Shown: in pieces, positions 1-5,053 of the stretch
Layout of the letters: every line of letters begins with the position of its first letter
Numbering within the stretch: position 1 is the stretch's first letter
Assembly: GCA_012799265.1 (NCBI GenBank)
Contig: JAAZLP010000167.1
Coordinates: forward strand, 1-5,053
Source of the DNA: Phyllobacteriaceae bacterium
Lineage (GTDB): Bacteria > Pseudomonadota > Alphaproteobacteria > Rhizobiales > Devosiaceae
Length of the DNA: 5,053 bases
Direction of reading: 5' to 3'
Program-made: the position numbers and the translations under genes
Notes under the pieces: model-generated
Seen by the model: only the letters and a program-made list of their open reading frames with translations
Database searches by the model: none
Told to the model about the DNA's origin: nothing

Positions 1-222
1 ATCCCGGCCGTTGAGCCTGGTTCGGTGACCGAAGCCTCGCTCGCTGCCGGTGCAACGCTCGCCCAGGACAACGGCGCGATGGACTTCATCGCCAATGCCA
101 CCGGCGCTATCTTTGCTGCTGGCTGGACCCCCGAGCTGCAGAAGATGGTCGGCGGTCAGCAGAATGCCCAGGGCATGCTTGAGGCCGTCCAGCGCGAATA
201 CGAGACCCAGCTGTCCCGATAA
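1..222 (+). CDS. ABC transporter extracellular solute-binding protein, C-terminal part (CUT1 family)
   Basis: This is the last 73 residues of a gene whose start lies before the window; the frame is open from base 1 and ends at TAA 220-222. The tail contains a run ending in GAIFAAGWTPELQKMVGG and a helical end (AVQREYETQLSR). This resembles the C-terminal lobe of periplasmic family 1 sugar-binding proteins, where the last helices pack behind the ligand cleft. Position is the strongest support: the gene lies 48 nt before a MalF-type permease in an operon that also holds a MalG-type permease and a MalK-type ATPase, the usual CUT1 order. The protein would bind a sugar or oligosaccharide in the periplasm and deliver it to the permeases. 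The substrate cannot be told from this piece. The in-frame GTG at 25 is internal and not a start. Signal peptide and ligand residues are outside the window. Confidence 0.85.
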   Translation: MPAVEPGSVTEASLAAGATLAQDNGAMDFIANATGAIFAAGWTPELQKMVGGQQNAQGMLEAVQREYETQLSR

Positions 223-228
223 TCGGGA
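214..228 (+). repeat. Short hairpin over the binding-protein stop codon
   Basis: The 15 bases form a perfect inverted repeat with 7-base arms around base 221. In RNA this would fold as a 6-bp stem (TCCCGA/TCGGGA) with the stop codon TAA as its loop. Hairpins between a binding-protein gene and its permease gene are common and often stabilise the upstream mRNA so that the binding protein is made in excess. That role is inferred here, and the stem is short enough to be chance. Confidence 0.35.
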
Positions 229-270
229 TCTGCTGCGCGACACGATACAGAGTGAAGGTGAACTAGACAC

Positions 271-1194
271 ATGACCTCGGCACCTGCCGCGCAGCGGCAA
301 GAACAGCGGCTCCCCCAAACAAGGGGGAGCCGCAAGTCCAGAAAGGCAGCGTGGTTCTTCGTTGCCCCGGCTTTCGCCTTCTATGCAGCCTTCGTGCTCG
401 TGCCGCTGGCGATGAGCTTTTATTATTCGTTCCTGCGCTGGGACGGGATCGGGCAGGCGCGCTTCCACGGCATCACGAACTACGTGACTGTTCTCACCGA
501 CCCCAAGCTGCTGCAGATCATCGGCAACGCCTTCCAGCTGGTCGGCTATTTCACCGTTATTCCGGTCGTACTGGGCCTGGCCGTGGCGTCTGTCATTCGC
601 GGCCACATGGCCGGCCCTTTCGGCACGGCGACCCGCACCATTCTCTTCCTGCCACAGGTCATTCCACTGGTTGCTGCCGGCATTGCCTGGAGCTGGATGT
701 TCGCCAATACCGGCGTCGTCAATCAGGGCCTGCGCGCCATCGGCCTTTCCGACTGGGCGCGCGGCTGGCTGGGTGATTTTGTATGGGCCCTGCCCGCCGT
801 GGGCATTATCGGCGCTTGGGTGCTGCTTGGTCTTTGCACCATCCTGCTTGTGACCGGCATTACCAAGATCGATCCCAGCCTTTATGAAGCCGCCCGCCTG
901 GATGGCGCCCGCCCCTGGCATGAGTTCATCTACATCACGCTGCCCGGTCTTCGTCAGGAGATCGCCGTCTGTGTGACCCTCACCGTCATCTCGGCGCTGG
1001 CCAGCTTCGATATCGTCTATATCGCCACGCAGGGCGGACCAGGCATTACCACCATGGTGCCAGGGCTCGAGATTTATCGGCTCGCCTTCGCCCATAGGCA
1101 GGTTGGCCTGGCGTCTGCCCTCGCCATCGTCCTGATGATCCTGGTGCTGATCTCCATCGCGCCCATTCAGTGGTTTGCACGGGAAAAGAAATGA
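271..1194 (+). CDS. CUT1 sugar ABC transporter permease, MalF/UgpA type
   Basis: A 307-residue inner-membrane subunit that would form half of the translocation channel of a sugar importer. After a basic cytoplasmic N-terminus of about 26 residues (several Arg and Lys), hydrophobic stretches lie near residues 27-50, 84-108, 119-145, 170-195, 229-250 and 278-302, giving the usual six segments. The ATPase-docking EAA loop is intact: E206-A-A-R-L-D-G212, with I222 and LP at 224-225 at canonical spacing. A GGPG stretch near 255-258 is also typical of MalF-type subunits. Length matches the family (about 290-320). The ATG at 271 has an AAGGTG ribosome site 10 nt upstream, and no other in-frame start precedes the first membrane segment. 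The stop overlaps the start of the next permease gene (ATGA), indicating coupled translation. An 11-bp perfect hairpin lies within codons 12-21. The substrate is unknown. Confidence 0.95.
   Translation: MTSAPAAQRQEQRLPQTRGSRKSRKAAWFFVAPAFAFYAAFVLVPLAMSFYYSFLRWDGIGQARFHGITNYVTVLTDPKLLQIIGNAFQLVGYFTVIPVVLGLAVASVIRGHMAGPFGTATRTILFLPQVIPLVAAGIAWSWMFANTGVVNQGLRAIGLSDWARGWLGDFVWALPAVGIIGAWVLLGLCTILLVTGITKIDPSLYEAARLDGARPWHEFIYITLPGLRQEIAVCVTLTVISALASFDIVYIATQGGPGITTMVPGLEIYRLAFAHRQVGLASALAIVLMILVLISIAPIQWFAREKK
306..333 (+). repeat. Perfect 11-bp inverted repeat inside the permease 5' coding region
   Basis: The left arm GCGGCTCCCCC (306-316) and right arm GGGGGAGCCGC (323-333) are exact complements around a 6-nt loop AAACAA. 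The stem is very GC-rich and would be stable in the mRNA about 35 nt after the start codon. It encodes part of the basic cytoplasmic tail (residues 12-21), where protein constraint is low. No T-run follows on either strand, so it is not a standard intrinsic terminator. It could lower translation or transcription of the permeases relative to the binding protein, or block 3'-to-5' decay; both are inferences. Confidence 0.75.
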
Positions 1195-2015
1195 CACTGC
1201 CGCGTCCAAACACACTGGTAGCGCGCGGTCTCATCATCCTTTTGATGATCCTGACCCTGCTGCCTTTCCTTTCCATGCTCTCGGCCGCGCTCGCGCCGCA
1301 GGGCACCTATCCCAACGGCCTGCAATGGCCGGCCGATCCGCAATGGGGCAATTTCGTTCGCGCGTTCGAAGTCGCCAAGATGGATCAGCTGCTGCTCTCC
1401 AGCTTCCTCATCGTCCTCGGCGTCGTGCCAATCTCGGTGCTGCTGGCCACGATGGCCGGTTATGGTTTGGCCAAGCTCACCACCAATAAATACAAGTGGC
1501 TCTACCTGATCTTCGTCTTCGGCCTGACGCTGCCCTTTGAGGCCGTGATCACGCCGCTCTATTACGAAGTGCGGGCCATGGGCCTGCTCAATACCCGCTT
1601 TGCGATCATCCTGCCGCTGATCGGCCTCTACATGCCTTTCGGCGTCTATTGGATGCGCGCGCACTTTCTCAACGTGCCGCATGATCTGACCGAAGCGGCC
1701 CAGCTGGATGGCGCCTCACGCTGGAAGGAATTCTGGCATGTGCAGGTGCCGCTGGCGCGCCCTGCCATCATGTCCCTGACCATCCTGCTCTTCCTCTGGA
1801 CCTGGAACCAGTTCCTGCTGCCCGTGGTCTTGGTGCAGGATCCGATGCAGCGCACCATGGCTGGTGCCCTCGGTGCTTTCCAGGGTCAGTGGGGCACCGA
1901 CATTCCGCTGCTTTGCGCTGGCGCCCTGCTTATCCTTACGCCTACCATCCTCATCTTCCTCATGTTCCAACGCCAATTCGTCGCCGCCCTGATGCAGGGC
2001 GCGGTGAAGGGCTAA
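1191..2015 (+). CDS. CUT1 sugar ABC transporter permease, MalG/UgpE type
   Basis: A 274-residue inner-membrane partner of the preceding permease. Hydrophobic segments lie near residues 10-33, 68-92, 102-126, 134-156, 189-211 and 240-261. The EAA loop reads E168-A-A-Q-L-D-G174 and ends in V-P at 186-187, which fits docking to the ATPase. The C-terminus, with FQGQWGTD at 230-237 and a final GAVKG, is typical of MalG-type subunits. I chose ATG 1191 because it overlaps the upstream stop as ATGA and gives the usual family length; GGGA at 1181-1184 is a weak ribosome site, so coupling to upstream translation is likely. A GTG at 1170 in the same frame would add seven residues (MVCTGKE) and lengthen the overlap, and is less likely. 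The ATPase gene follows after 11 nt. The substrate is not evident from sequence. Confidence 0.94.
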   Translation: MTLPRPNTLVARGLIILLMILTLLPFLSMLSAALAPQGTYPNGLQWPADPQWGNFVRAFEVAKMDQLLLSSFLIVLGVVPISVLLATMAGYGLAKLTTNKYKWLYLIFVFGLTLPFEAVITPLYYEVRAMGLLNTRFAIILPLIGLYMPFGVYWMRAHFLNVPHDLTEAAQLDGASRWKEFWHVQVPLARPAIMSLTILLFLWTWNQFLLPVVLVQDPMQRTMAGALGAFQGQWGTDIPLLCAGALLILTPTILIFLMFQRQFVAALMQGAVKG

Positions 2016-2020
2016 AGGAG
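2014..2020 (+). promoter_or_regulatory. Ribosome binding site that fixes the ATPase start
   Basis: AAAGGAG lies 6 nt before ATG 2027 and overlaps the TAA stop of the permease gene (2013-2015). It is the best Shine-Dalgarno match in the window. It supports ATG 2027 over the longer in-frame reading from 1889, which would run through the permease gene. Confidence 0.8.
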
Positions 2021-2026
2021 ACCGTC

Positions 2027-3103
2027 ATGGCTGGCCTGACCATCCGCTCCGTCCGCAAGAACTACGGCCCTGTGCCCGTCATCAAGGGCGTTGACCTCGA
2101 CATCGCCCACGGTGAATTCGTCGTCTTCGTCGGGCCCTCCGGCTGCGGCAAGTCCACGCTGCTGCGCATGATTGCAGGCCTCGAGGACATCACCGAGGGC
2201 ACGATTGCCATCGGCGATCGCGTCGTCAACGACGTCGAGCCACGCGACCGCGGCGTCGCCATGGTGTTCCAGTCCTACGCGCTCTATCCGCATATGAGCG
2301 TCTACGACAATGTCGGCTTTGGCCTTAAGCTCGCTGGCACGCCCAAGGATGTCCGCGACGCCAAGATCCGCGAAGCCGCCCGCGTACTGCAGATGGAACA
2401 CCTACTCGATCGGAAGCCAGCCCAGCTCTCCGGCGGCCAACGTCAGCGCGTCGCCATTGGTCGAGCCATTGTGCGCCAGCCAGACGTGCTCCTCTTTGAC
2501 GAACCCCTTTCCAACCTCGACGCCGCTCTTCGTGGCGACATGCGCATGGAGCTTGCGCGTCTGCACAAGGACCTCGACGCCACCATGATCTATGTGACCC
2601 ATGATCAGGTGGAAGCGATGACGCTGGCGGACAAGATCGTGGTGCTTGATGGCGGGGTCGTCCAGCAGGTCGGCACGCCGCTCGAGCTCTATAACAAGCC
2701 CGCCAATCTCTTCGTCGCCGGCTTCATCGGTGCGCCGAACATGAACCTCGTTGCCGGCACGGTTGATGCCATCAACGCTGGAGAGCTGACTATTGCTCTT
2801 GGAGCGACCAAGGTCCGGGTTGCCATTGAAGGCGCGACATCGCTCAAGGCCGGCGACGCGGTCACCCTCGGCGTACGGCCGCACGCACTCACCGCCGACG
2901 CCAGTGGCCCGCTCAAGGGGATTGTCCAGCTCATCGAGCAGCTCGGCAATGAAACCGTTGTGCGGGTGAAACTGGCAGAAGGCGAAGAGATCACCGCCGT
3001 CCTGCCGGGCCAGTCCGGTCACGCCGTTGGCGCACCGATTACCCTCGCCTTCGATCCGGCATCCGCCCATCTCTTCGGCACCGATCAGCTTCGGGTCGGT
3101 TAG
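2027..3103 (+). CDS. CUT1 sugar ABC transporter ATP-binding protein, MalK/UgpC type
   Basis: A 358-residue cytoplasmic ATPase that would power sugar import as a homodimer bound to the two permeases. All nucleotide-binding motifs are present in order: Walker A GPSGCGKST at 36-44, Q-loop Q82, signature LSGGQRQR at 134-141, Walker B VLLFDEP at 154-160 with catalytic E159, D-loop SNLD at 162-165 and switch H192. The stretch VGTPLELYNKPANLFVAGFIG (about 215-235) is the typical MalK/UgpC linker. A C-terminal OB-type regulatory region (TOBE) follows from about 240, with LGVRPHAL at 281-288; the family commonly has Glu where this protein has His286. Full family length, no sign of damage. Pipelines tend to name such proteins UgpC, but that label does not prove glycerol-3-phosphate transport. 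It is last in the operon, and the only ATPase near the opposing permease pair. Confidence 0.96.
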   Translation: MAGLTIRSVRKNYGPVPVIKGVDLDIAHGEFVVFVGPSGCGKSTLLRMIAGLEDITEGTIAIGDRVVNDVEPRDRGVAMVFQSYALYPHMSVYDNVGFGLKLAGTPKDVRDAKIREAARVLQMEHLLDRKPAQLSGGQRQRVAIGRAIVRQPDVLLFDEPLSNLDAALRGDMRMELARLHKDLDATMIYVTHDQVEAMTLADKIVVLDGGVVQQVGTPLELYNKPANLFVAGFIGAPNMNLVAGTVDAINAGELTIALGATKVRVAIEGATSLKAGDAVTLGVRPHALTADASGPLKGIVQLIEQLGNETVVRVKLAEGEEITAVLPGQSGHAVGAPITLAFDPASAHLFGTDQLRVG

Positions 3104-3120
3104 TCCCGGCGCATGCATAA

Positions 3121-3144
3121 GGCGGCATCAAGCATGATGCCGCC
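3121..3144. terminator. Convergent-gene hairpin, probable shared terminator
   Basis: GGCGGCATCA (3121-3130) and TGATGCCGCC (3135-3144) form a perfect 10-bp stem with the loop AGCA. It sits in the 60-base gap between the stops of two convergent genes, where a bidirectional terminator is expected. The tails are not T-rich: AGTGAGCGC follows on the + strand and TTATGCATGC on the - strand. It may therefore act as a weak intrinsic terminator, or simply protect 3' ends after Rho-dependent termination. Confidence 0.6.
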
Positions 3145-3155
3145 AGTGAGCGCTT

Positions 3156-3167
3156 GTAAGGCCTTAC
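3156..3167. repeat. 12-base perfect palindrome at the minus-strand permease stop
   Basis: GTAAGGCCTTAC is fully self-complementary and includes the TAA stop (3166-3164) of the minus-strand permease gene. With no loop it is a poor RNA hairpin. It could be a protein site or chance; I assign no function. Confidence 0.25.
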
Positions 3168-4009
3168 CCCTTTACGGCGCCGCCCGTCAGCCCCGAGATG
3201 ACATAGCGCTGCGCCAGCAGGAAGAAGGCGATGGCGGGCATGATCGAAAGTGTCAGGAAGGCAAGAATACGCGGCCAATCAGATCCCCATTGCCCCTGGA
3301 ACTGCATGATGCCCAGGGGCCAGGTGTATTTTGCCTCCGAATTCAGCACGATCAGCGGCAAGAGGAAGCTGTTCCAGCTGCCGACGAAGTTGAAGACACC
3401 TACGGTCGCGATGATCGGCAGGCAGAGCGGCAGCGTGATGTACCAGTAGATGCGGATATAGCCGCAATTGTCCATGCGGGCCGCGTCCACCAGTTCCTTC
3501 GGCAGTTCCTTGAAGAAATTGTGGAACAGCAGAACCGAGAAGGACACGCTGAAGGCGACCTGCACGATGATAATGCCCCAGTGGCTGTCCAGCATGCCCA
3601 GGTCGCGCATCTTGATGAACAGCGGCAAAATCCCCGTCGCAGAGGGGAACAGCAGGCCCAGCATCAGGTAGCCCAGAACGAAGTTGCGACCAAAGAACTT
3701 GATGTGCGCCAGGGCGAACGCCGCCATTGATGCAACAAGGGTGGAGAGCACGACCGTCCCGCCAGCGATCAGCAGCGAATTCCAGAGCGACGAGAAATAC
3801 CGGGGCCCGCCCAGCACTTCATTGAACCGCACCGGATCCCAGCTTGCGGGTAGGCCGAACGGATTTACCCGCAGTTCTCCGATCTCTTTGAAGCCACCAA
3901 GCGCTGTTGTGTAGAAGGGAACGATGACAAAAGCGGCGACGATCAACAGCGTCACCCATTGGACGGGTGATATGGTCGGCTGACGGCGCTTTCTTGCAAC
4001 GGTGGCCAT
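3164..4009 (-). CDS. CUT1 sugar ABC transporter permease, MalG/UgpE type (second system)
   Basis: A 281-residue inner-membrane permease subunit. Hydrophobic segments lie near residues 16-36, 74-100, 108-132, 142-164, 197-220 and 247-269. The C-terminal FQGQWGSD (237-244) and final GAVKG match the MalG-type permease of the opposing operon, but the two proteins differ widely elsewhere, so this is not a recent copy. The EAA loop is altered: D175-A-A-R-M-D-N181-C-G183, with I191 and LP at 193-194 in register, so Glu is replaced by Asp and the conserved Gly by Asn. ATG 4009 overlaps the upstream permease stop (TGATG) and has GGAG (4021-4018) 8 nt before it. No ATPase gene follows: the next gene is convergent. 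It probably pairs with the 4009-4938 permease and borrows an ATPase from elsewhere, perhaps the one at 2027-3103. Confidence 0.94.
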   Translation of the reverse strand: MATVARKRRQPTISPVQWVTLLIVAAFVIVPFYTTALGGFKEIGELRVNPFGLPASWDPVRFNEVLGGPRYFSSLWNSLLIAGGTVVLSTLVASMAAFALAHIKFFGRNFVLGYLMLGLLFPSATGILPLFIKMRDLGMLDSHWGIIIVQVAFSVSFSVLLFHNFFKELPKELVDAARMDNCGYIRIYWYITLPLCLPIIATVGVFNFVGSWNSFLLPLIVLNSEAKYTWPLGIMQFQGQWGSDWPRILAFLTLSIMPAIAFFLLAQRYVISGLTGGAVKG

Positions 4010-4938
4010 CAGTTCTGCTCCGTCTTGAAGAGAATGCGTCGATAGGCGAGAGCCACGCAGACACAGGCAATGAAGAGCAACACGCTGACCGCGCCACCAA
4101 AACCCAGATTCATGCGGGTGATGCCGAACTGGTAAAGGAAGGTGACGATCGTGTGGCTCGAATGCGATGGCCCCCCGTTGGAGAGCGGGATGATCAGGTC
4201 AAAGAGCTGCAAGGCCCCTGTGATCGCAAAGAAGACCGAGATGACGATTGCCGAGCGGATCATTGGTATCTTGATATGGCGCACGATCTGCCAGCGGCTG
4301 ACGCCATCCAGACGTGCCGCTTCGATGACCTCGCTGGGGATGGATTGCAGCCCCGCGATATAGATCATCATGTGAAAGCCAAAATACTTCCAGGTGATCA
4401 CCAGCATGATTGCTGGCATGACCCAGAAGCGATCGCCAAGCACATGGGGCATTTCAACGCCGATGGCGCTGCCAATGGCGGGTAGCAAACCGTAGTTGCC
4501 GTCGTAGACAAACTTCCAGATGAGGCCTGCTGCCACTTCGGCAAGCATATAGGGCAGGAAGAACAGCACGCGGATCAGATTGATATGCGCCCCGCGTTCC
4601 GAGAGCGCCACGGCACACCACATGGCCAGCGGCAGCTGGATGAGCAGCGATACGGCCACCACGATCAGACTGTTACGTACTGCAGTACCGAAATTGCGGT
4701 GGGTTATGACGTCTTCGTAGTTCTTGAAGCCCACGAAATCCGTGATCGGCCCATAGCCGTTCCATTTGAAGAACGAGAAGGTCGCTGCGTCGACCATGGG
4801 CAGGACGACAAACAGCGTGAAAAGAATGATGGCAGGCGGCAGAAAAAGCAGCAGGGGCACCAGGCTCTTGCGGTCCATATAGCGTCGGCGTGCGCGGTAT
4901 GTGCTGACACTGCCGGGGGCGGTCGCGATGCTGGTCAT
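4009..4938 (-). CDS. CUT1 sugar ABC transporter permease, MalF/UgpA type (second system)
   Basis: A 309-residue inner-membrane permease subunit, first of the minus-strand pair. After a basic N-terminus (RARRRY at 15-20), hydrophobic segments lie near residues 27-49, 88-112, 119-145, 170-195, 229-251 and 278-299. The EAA loop is canonical: E206-A-A-R-L-D-G212 with I222, and IP at 224-225. FLPYMLAEVAAGLIWKFVY around 127-145 and SNGGPSHSS at 253-261 are typical of MalF/UgpA-type subunits. ATG 4938 is preceded by AAGGGA (4955-4950) with an 11-nt gap, rather long; Met21 is a possible later start but would remove much of the basic tail. Its stop shares one base with the next gene's start (TGATG). 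No binding-protein gene end is recognisable just upstream. The substrate is unknown, and it is only distantly similar to the permease at 271-1194. Confidence 0.94.
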   Translation of the reverse strand: MTSIATAPGSVSTYRARRRYMDRKSLVPLLLFLPPAIILFTLFVVLPMVDAATFSFFKWNGYGPITDFVGFKNYEDVITHRNFGTAVRNSLIVVAVSLLIQLPLAMWCAVALSERGAHINLIRVLFFLPYMLAEVAAGLIWKFVYDGNYGLLPAIGSAIGVEMPHVLGDRFWVMPAIMLVITWKYFGFHMMIYIAGLQSIPSEVIEAARLDGVSRWQIVRHIKIPMIRSAIVISVFFAITGALQLFDLIIPLSNGGPSHSSHTIVTFLYQFGITRMNLGFGGAVSVLLFIACVCVALAYRRILFKTEQN

Positions 4939-5019
4939 CTGCGTCTTGGTCCCTTGCTAATCGGGTTTCCATGCCCCGCGCGCTGACGCGTGGCGCAGGA
5001 AGTCCGAAAATCAATGATC
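4939..5019 (-). other. Leader of the minus-strand permease operon
   Basis: These 81 bases lie between the probable end of an upstream gene and the permease start. Apart from the AAGGGA ribosome site (4955-4950) I find no convincing -35/-10 pair and no operator-like palindrome. The permeases could be read from here or co-transcribed from further upstream. A frame that stays open to the window edge and ends in TGA overlapping ATG 4938 is Arg-rich and resembles nothing I know. Confidence 0.4.
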
Positions 5020-5053
5020 TCAGGATTGCGGCGGCGCGCAAAGGGAACCCCCG
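5020..5053 (-). CDS. Possible C-terminal end of a LacI-family transcriptional regulator
   Basis: Reading leftwards from base 5052, one minus-strand frame gives GGSLCAPPQS followed by TGA at 5022-5020. LacI/GalR-family repressors typically end with a strand of the form R-[EG]-S-x-A-P-P, and the GSLCAPP here fits that pattern. Only ten residues are visible and the DNA-binding and sugar-binding domains would lie outside the window, so this is a suggestion rather than a firm call. The context helps: LacI-type repressors are often encoded just before CUT1 sugar transporters, and this frame points the same way as the permease pair 81 nt downstream. If real, it would probably repress the pair until its sugar binds. 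The alternative is non-coding sequence with a chance match. Confidence 0.42.
   Translation of the reverse strand, partial: GGSLCAPPQS

Noticed and set aside
306..333. The permease hairpin as an intrinsic terminator
   Set aside because: Neither strand has a T-run after the stem, and the reading frame passes through it into a complete permease.
1170..1190. GTG 1170 as an earlier start for the second + permease
   Set aside because: It adds only seven residues of no family likeness and lengthens the overlap; ATG 1191 with the ATGA junction gives the usual N-terminus and length.
1889..2026. ATG 1889 as the start of the ATPase
   Set aside because: The extra 46 codons run through the permease gene in another frame and do not look like an ATPase; ATG 2027 has a strong ribosome site at 6 nt.
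2402..3118. Long minus-strand open frame opposite the ATPase (238 codons)
   Set aside because: It lies opposite conserved ATPase motifs and has the biased composition of an antisense shadow in GC-rich DNA.
3113..3730. Long + strand open frame opposite the minus-strand permease (205 codons)
   Set aside because: It is antisense to a clear membrane protein, rich in Gln, Arg, His and Asp as expected for the complement of hydrophobic codons, and shows no domain.
271..4938. The two permease pairs as a recent duplication forming a large inverted repeat
   Set aside because: Paired proteins share only family motifs (EAA loop, FQGQWG, GAVKG) and differ widely elsewhere, so they are old paralogues or separately acquired.
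4935..5053. Minus-strand frame open to the edge whose TGA overlaps ATG 4938
   Set aside because: About 38 Arg-rich codons with no family likeness; the competing frame ending at 5020 looks more like a real protein end.

Overview
The window reads as a sugar-uptake locus of a GC-rich Gram-negative bacterium. GC-ending codons, tight gene packing and the style of the ABC transporter proteins suggest an alphaproteobacterium, perhaps of the Hyphomicrobiales (Devosia- or Rhizobium-like). That placement is an inference from style, because no marker gene is present.

Left part (1-3103, + strand): the 3' end of a transport operon of the CUT1 (carbohydrate uptake 1) ABC family. In order it holds the C-terminal 73 residues of a periplasmic solute-binding protein, a MalF/UgpA-type permease (271-1194), a MalG/UgpE-type permease (1191-2015, ATGA overlap) and a MalK/UgpC-type ATPase (2027-3103, 11 nt after the second permease). 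Together these make a complete importer: binding protein, two membrane subunits and an ATPase. Two hairpins lie at the binding-protein/permease junction: a short one over the binding-protein stop codon, and a perfect 11-bp stem inside the first codons of permease 1.

Middle (3104-3163): a short gap between convergent genes. It holds a perfect 10-bp stem with a 4-nt loop, which probably serves as a shared terminator or 3'-end structure for both operons.

Right part (3164-5053, - strand): a second, divergent CUT1 permease pair facing the first operon. It consists of a MalF-type permease (4009-4938) followed by a MalG-type permease (3164-4009), joined by a TGATG stop/start overlap. No ATPase follows it. 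Upstream, at the window edge, ten residues ending GGSLCAPPQS and a stop look like the tail of a LacI-family regulator, which would be a natural sugar-responsive repressor for the pair. Its binding protein is not visible.

Taken together, two CUT1 importers sit tail to tail with one visible ATPase. That ATPase may energise both; this is an inference. I see no mobile element, CRISPR array, RNA gene or clearly new kind of system. The more unusual points are the strong hairpin inside permease 1, a Gly-to-Asn change in the ATPase-docking (EAA) loop of the second minus-strand permease, and the shared-ATPase arrangement.
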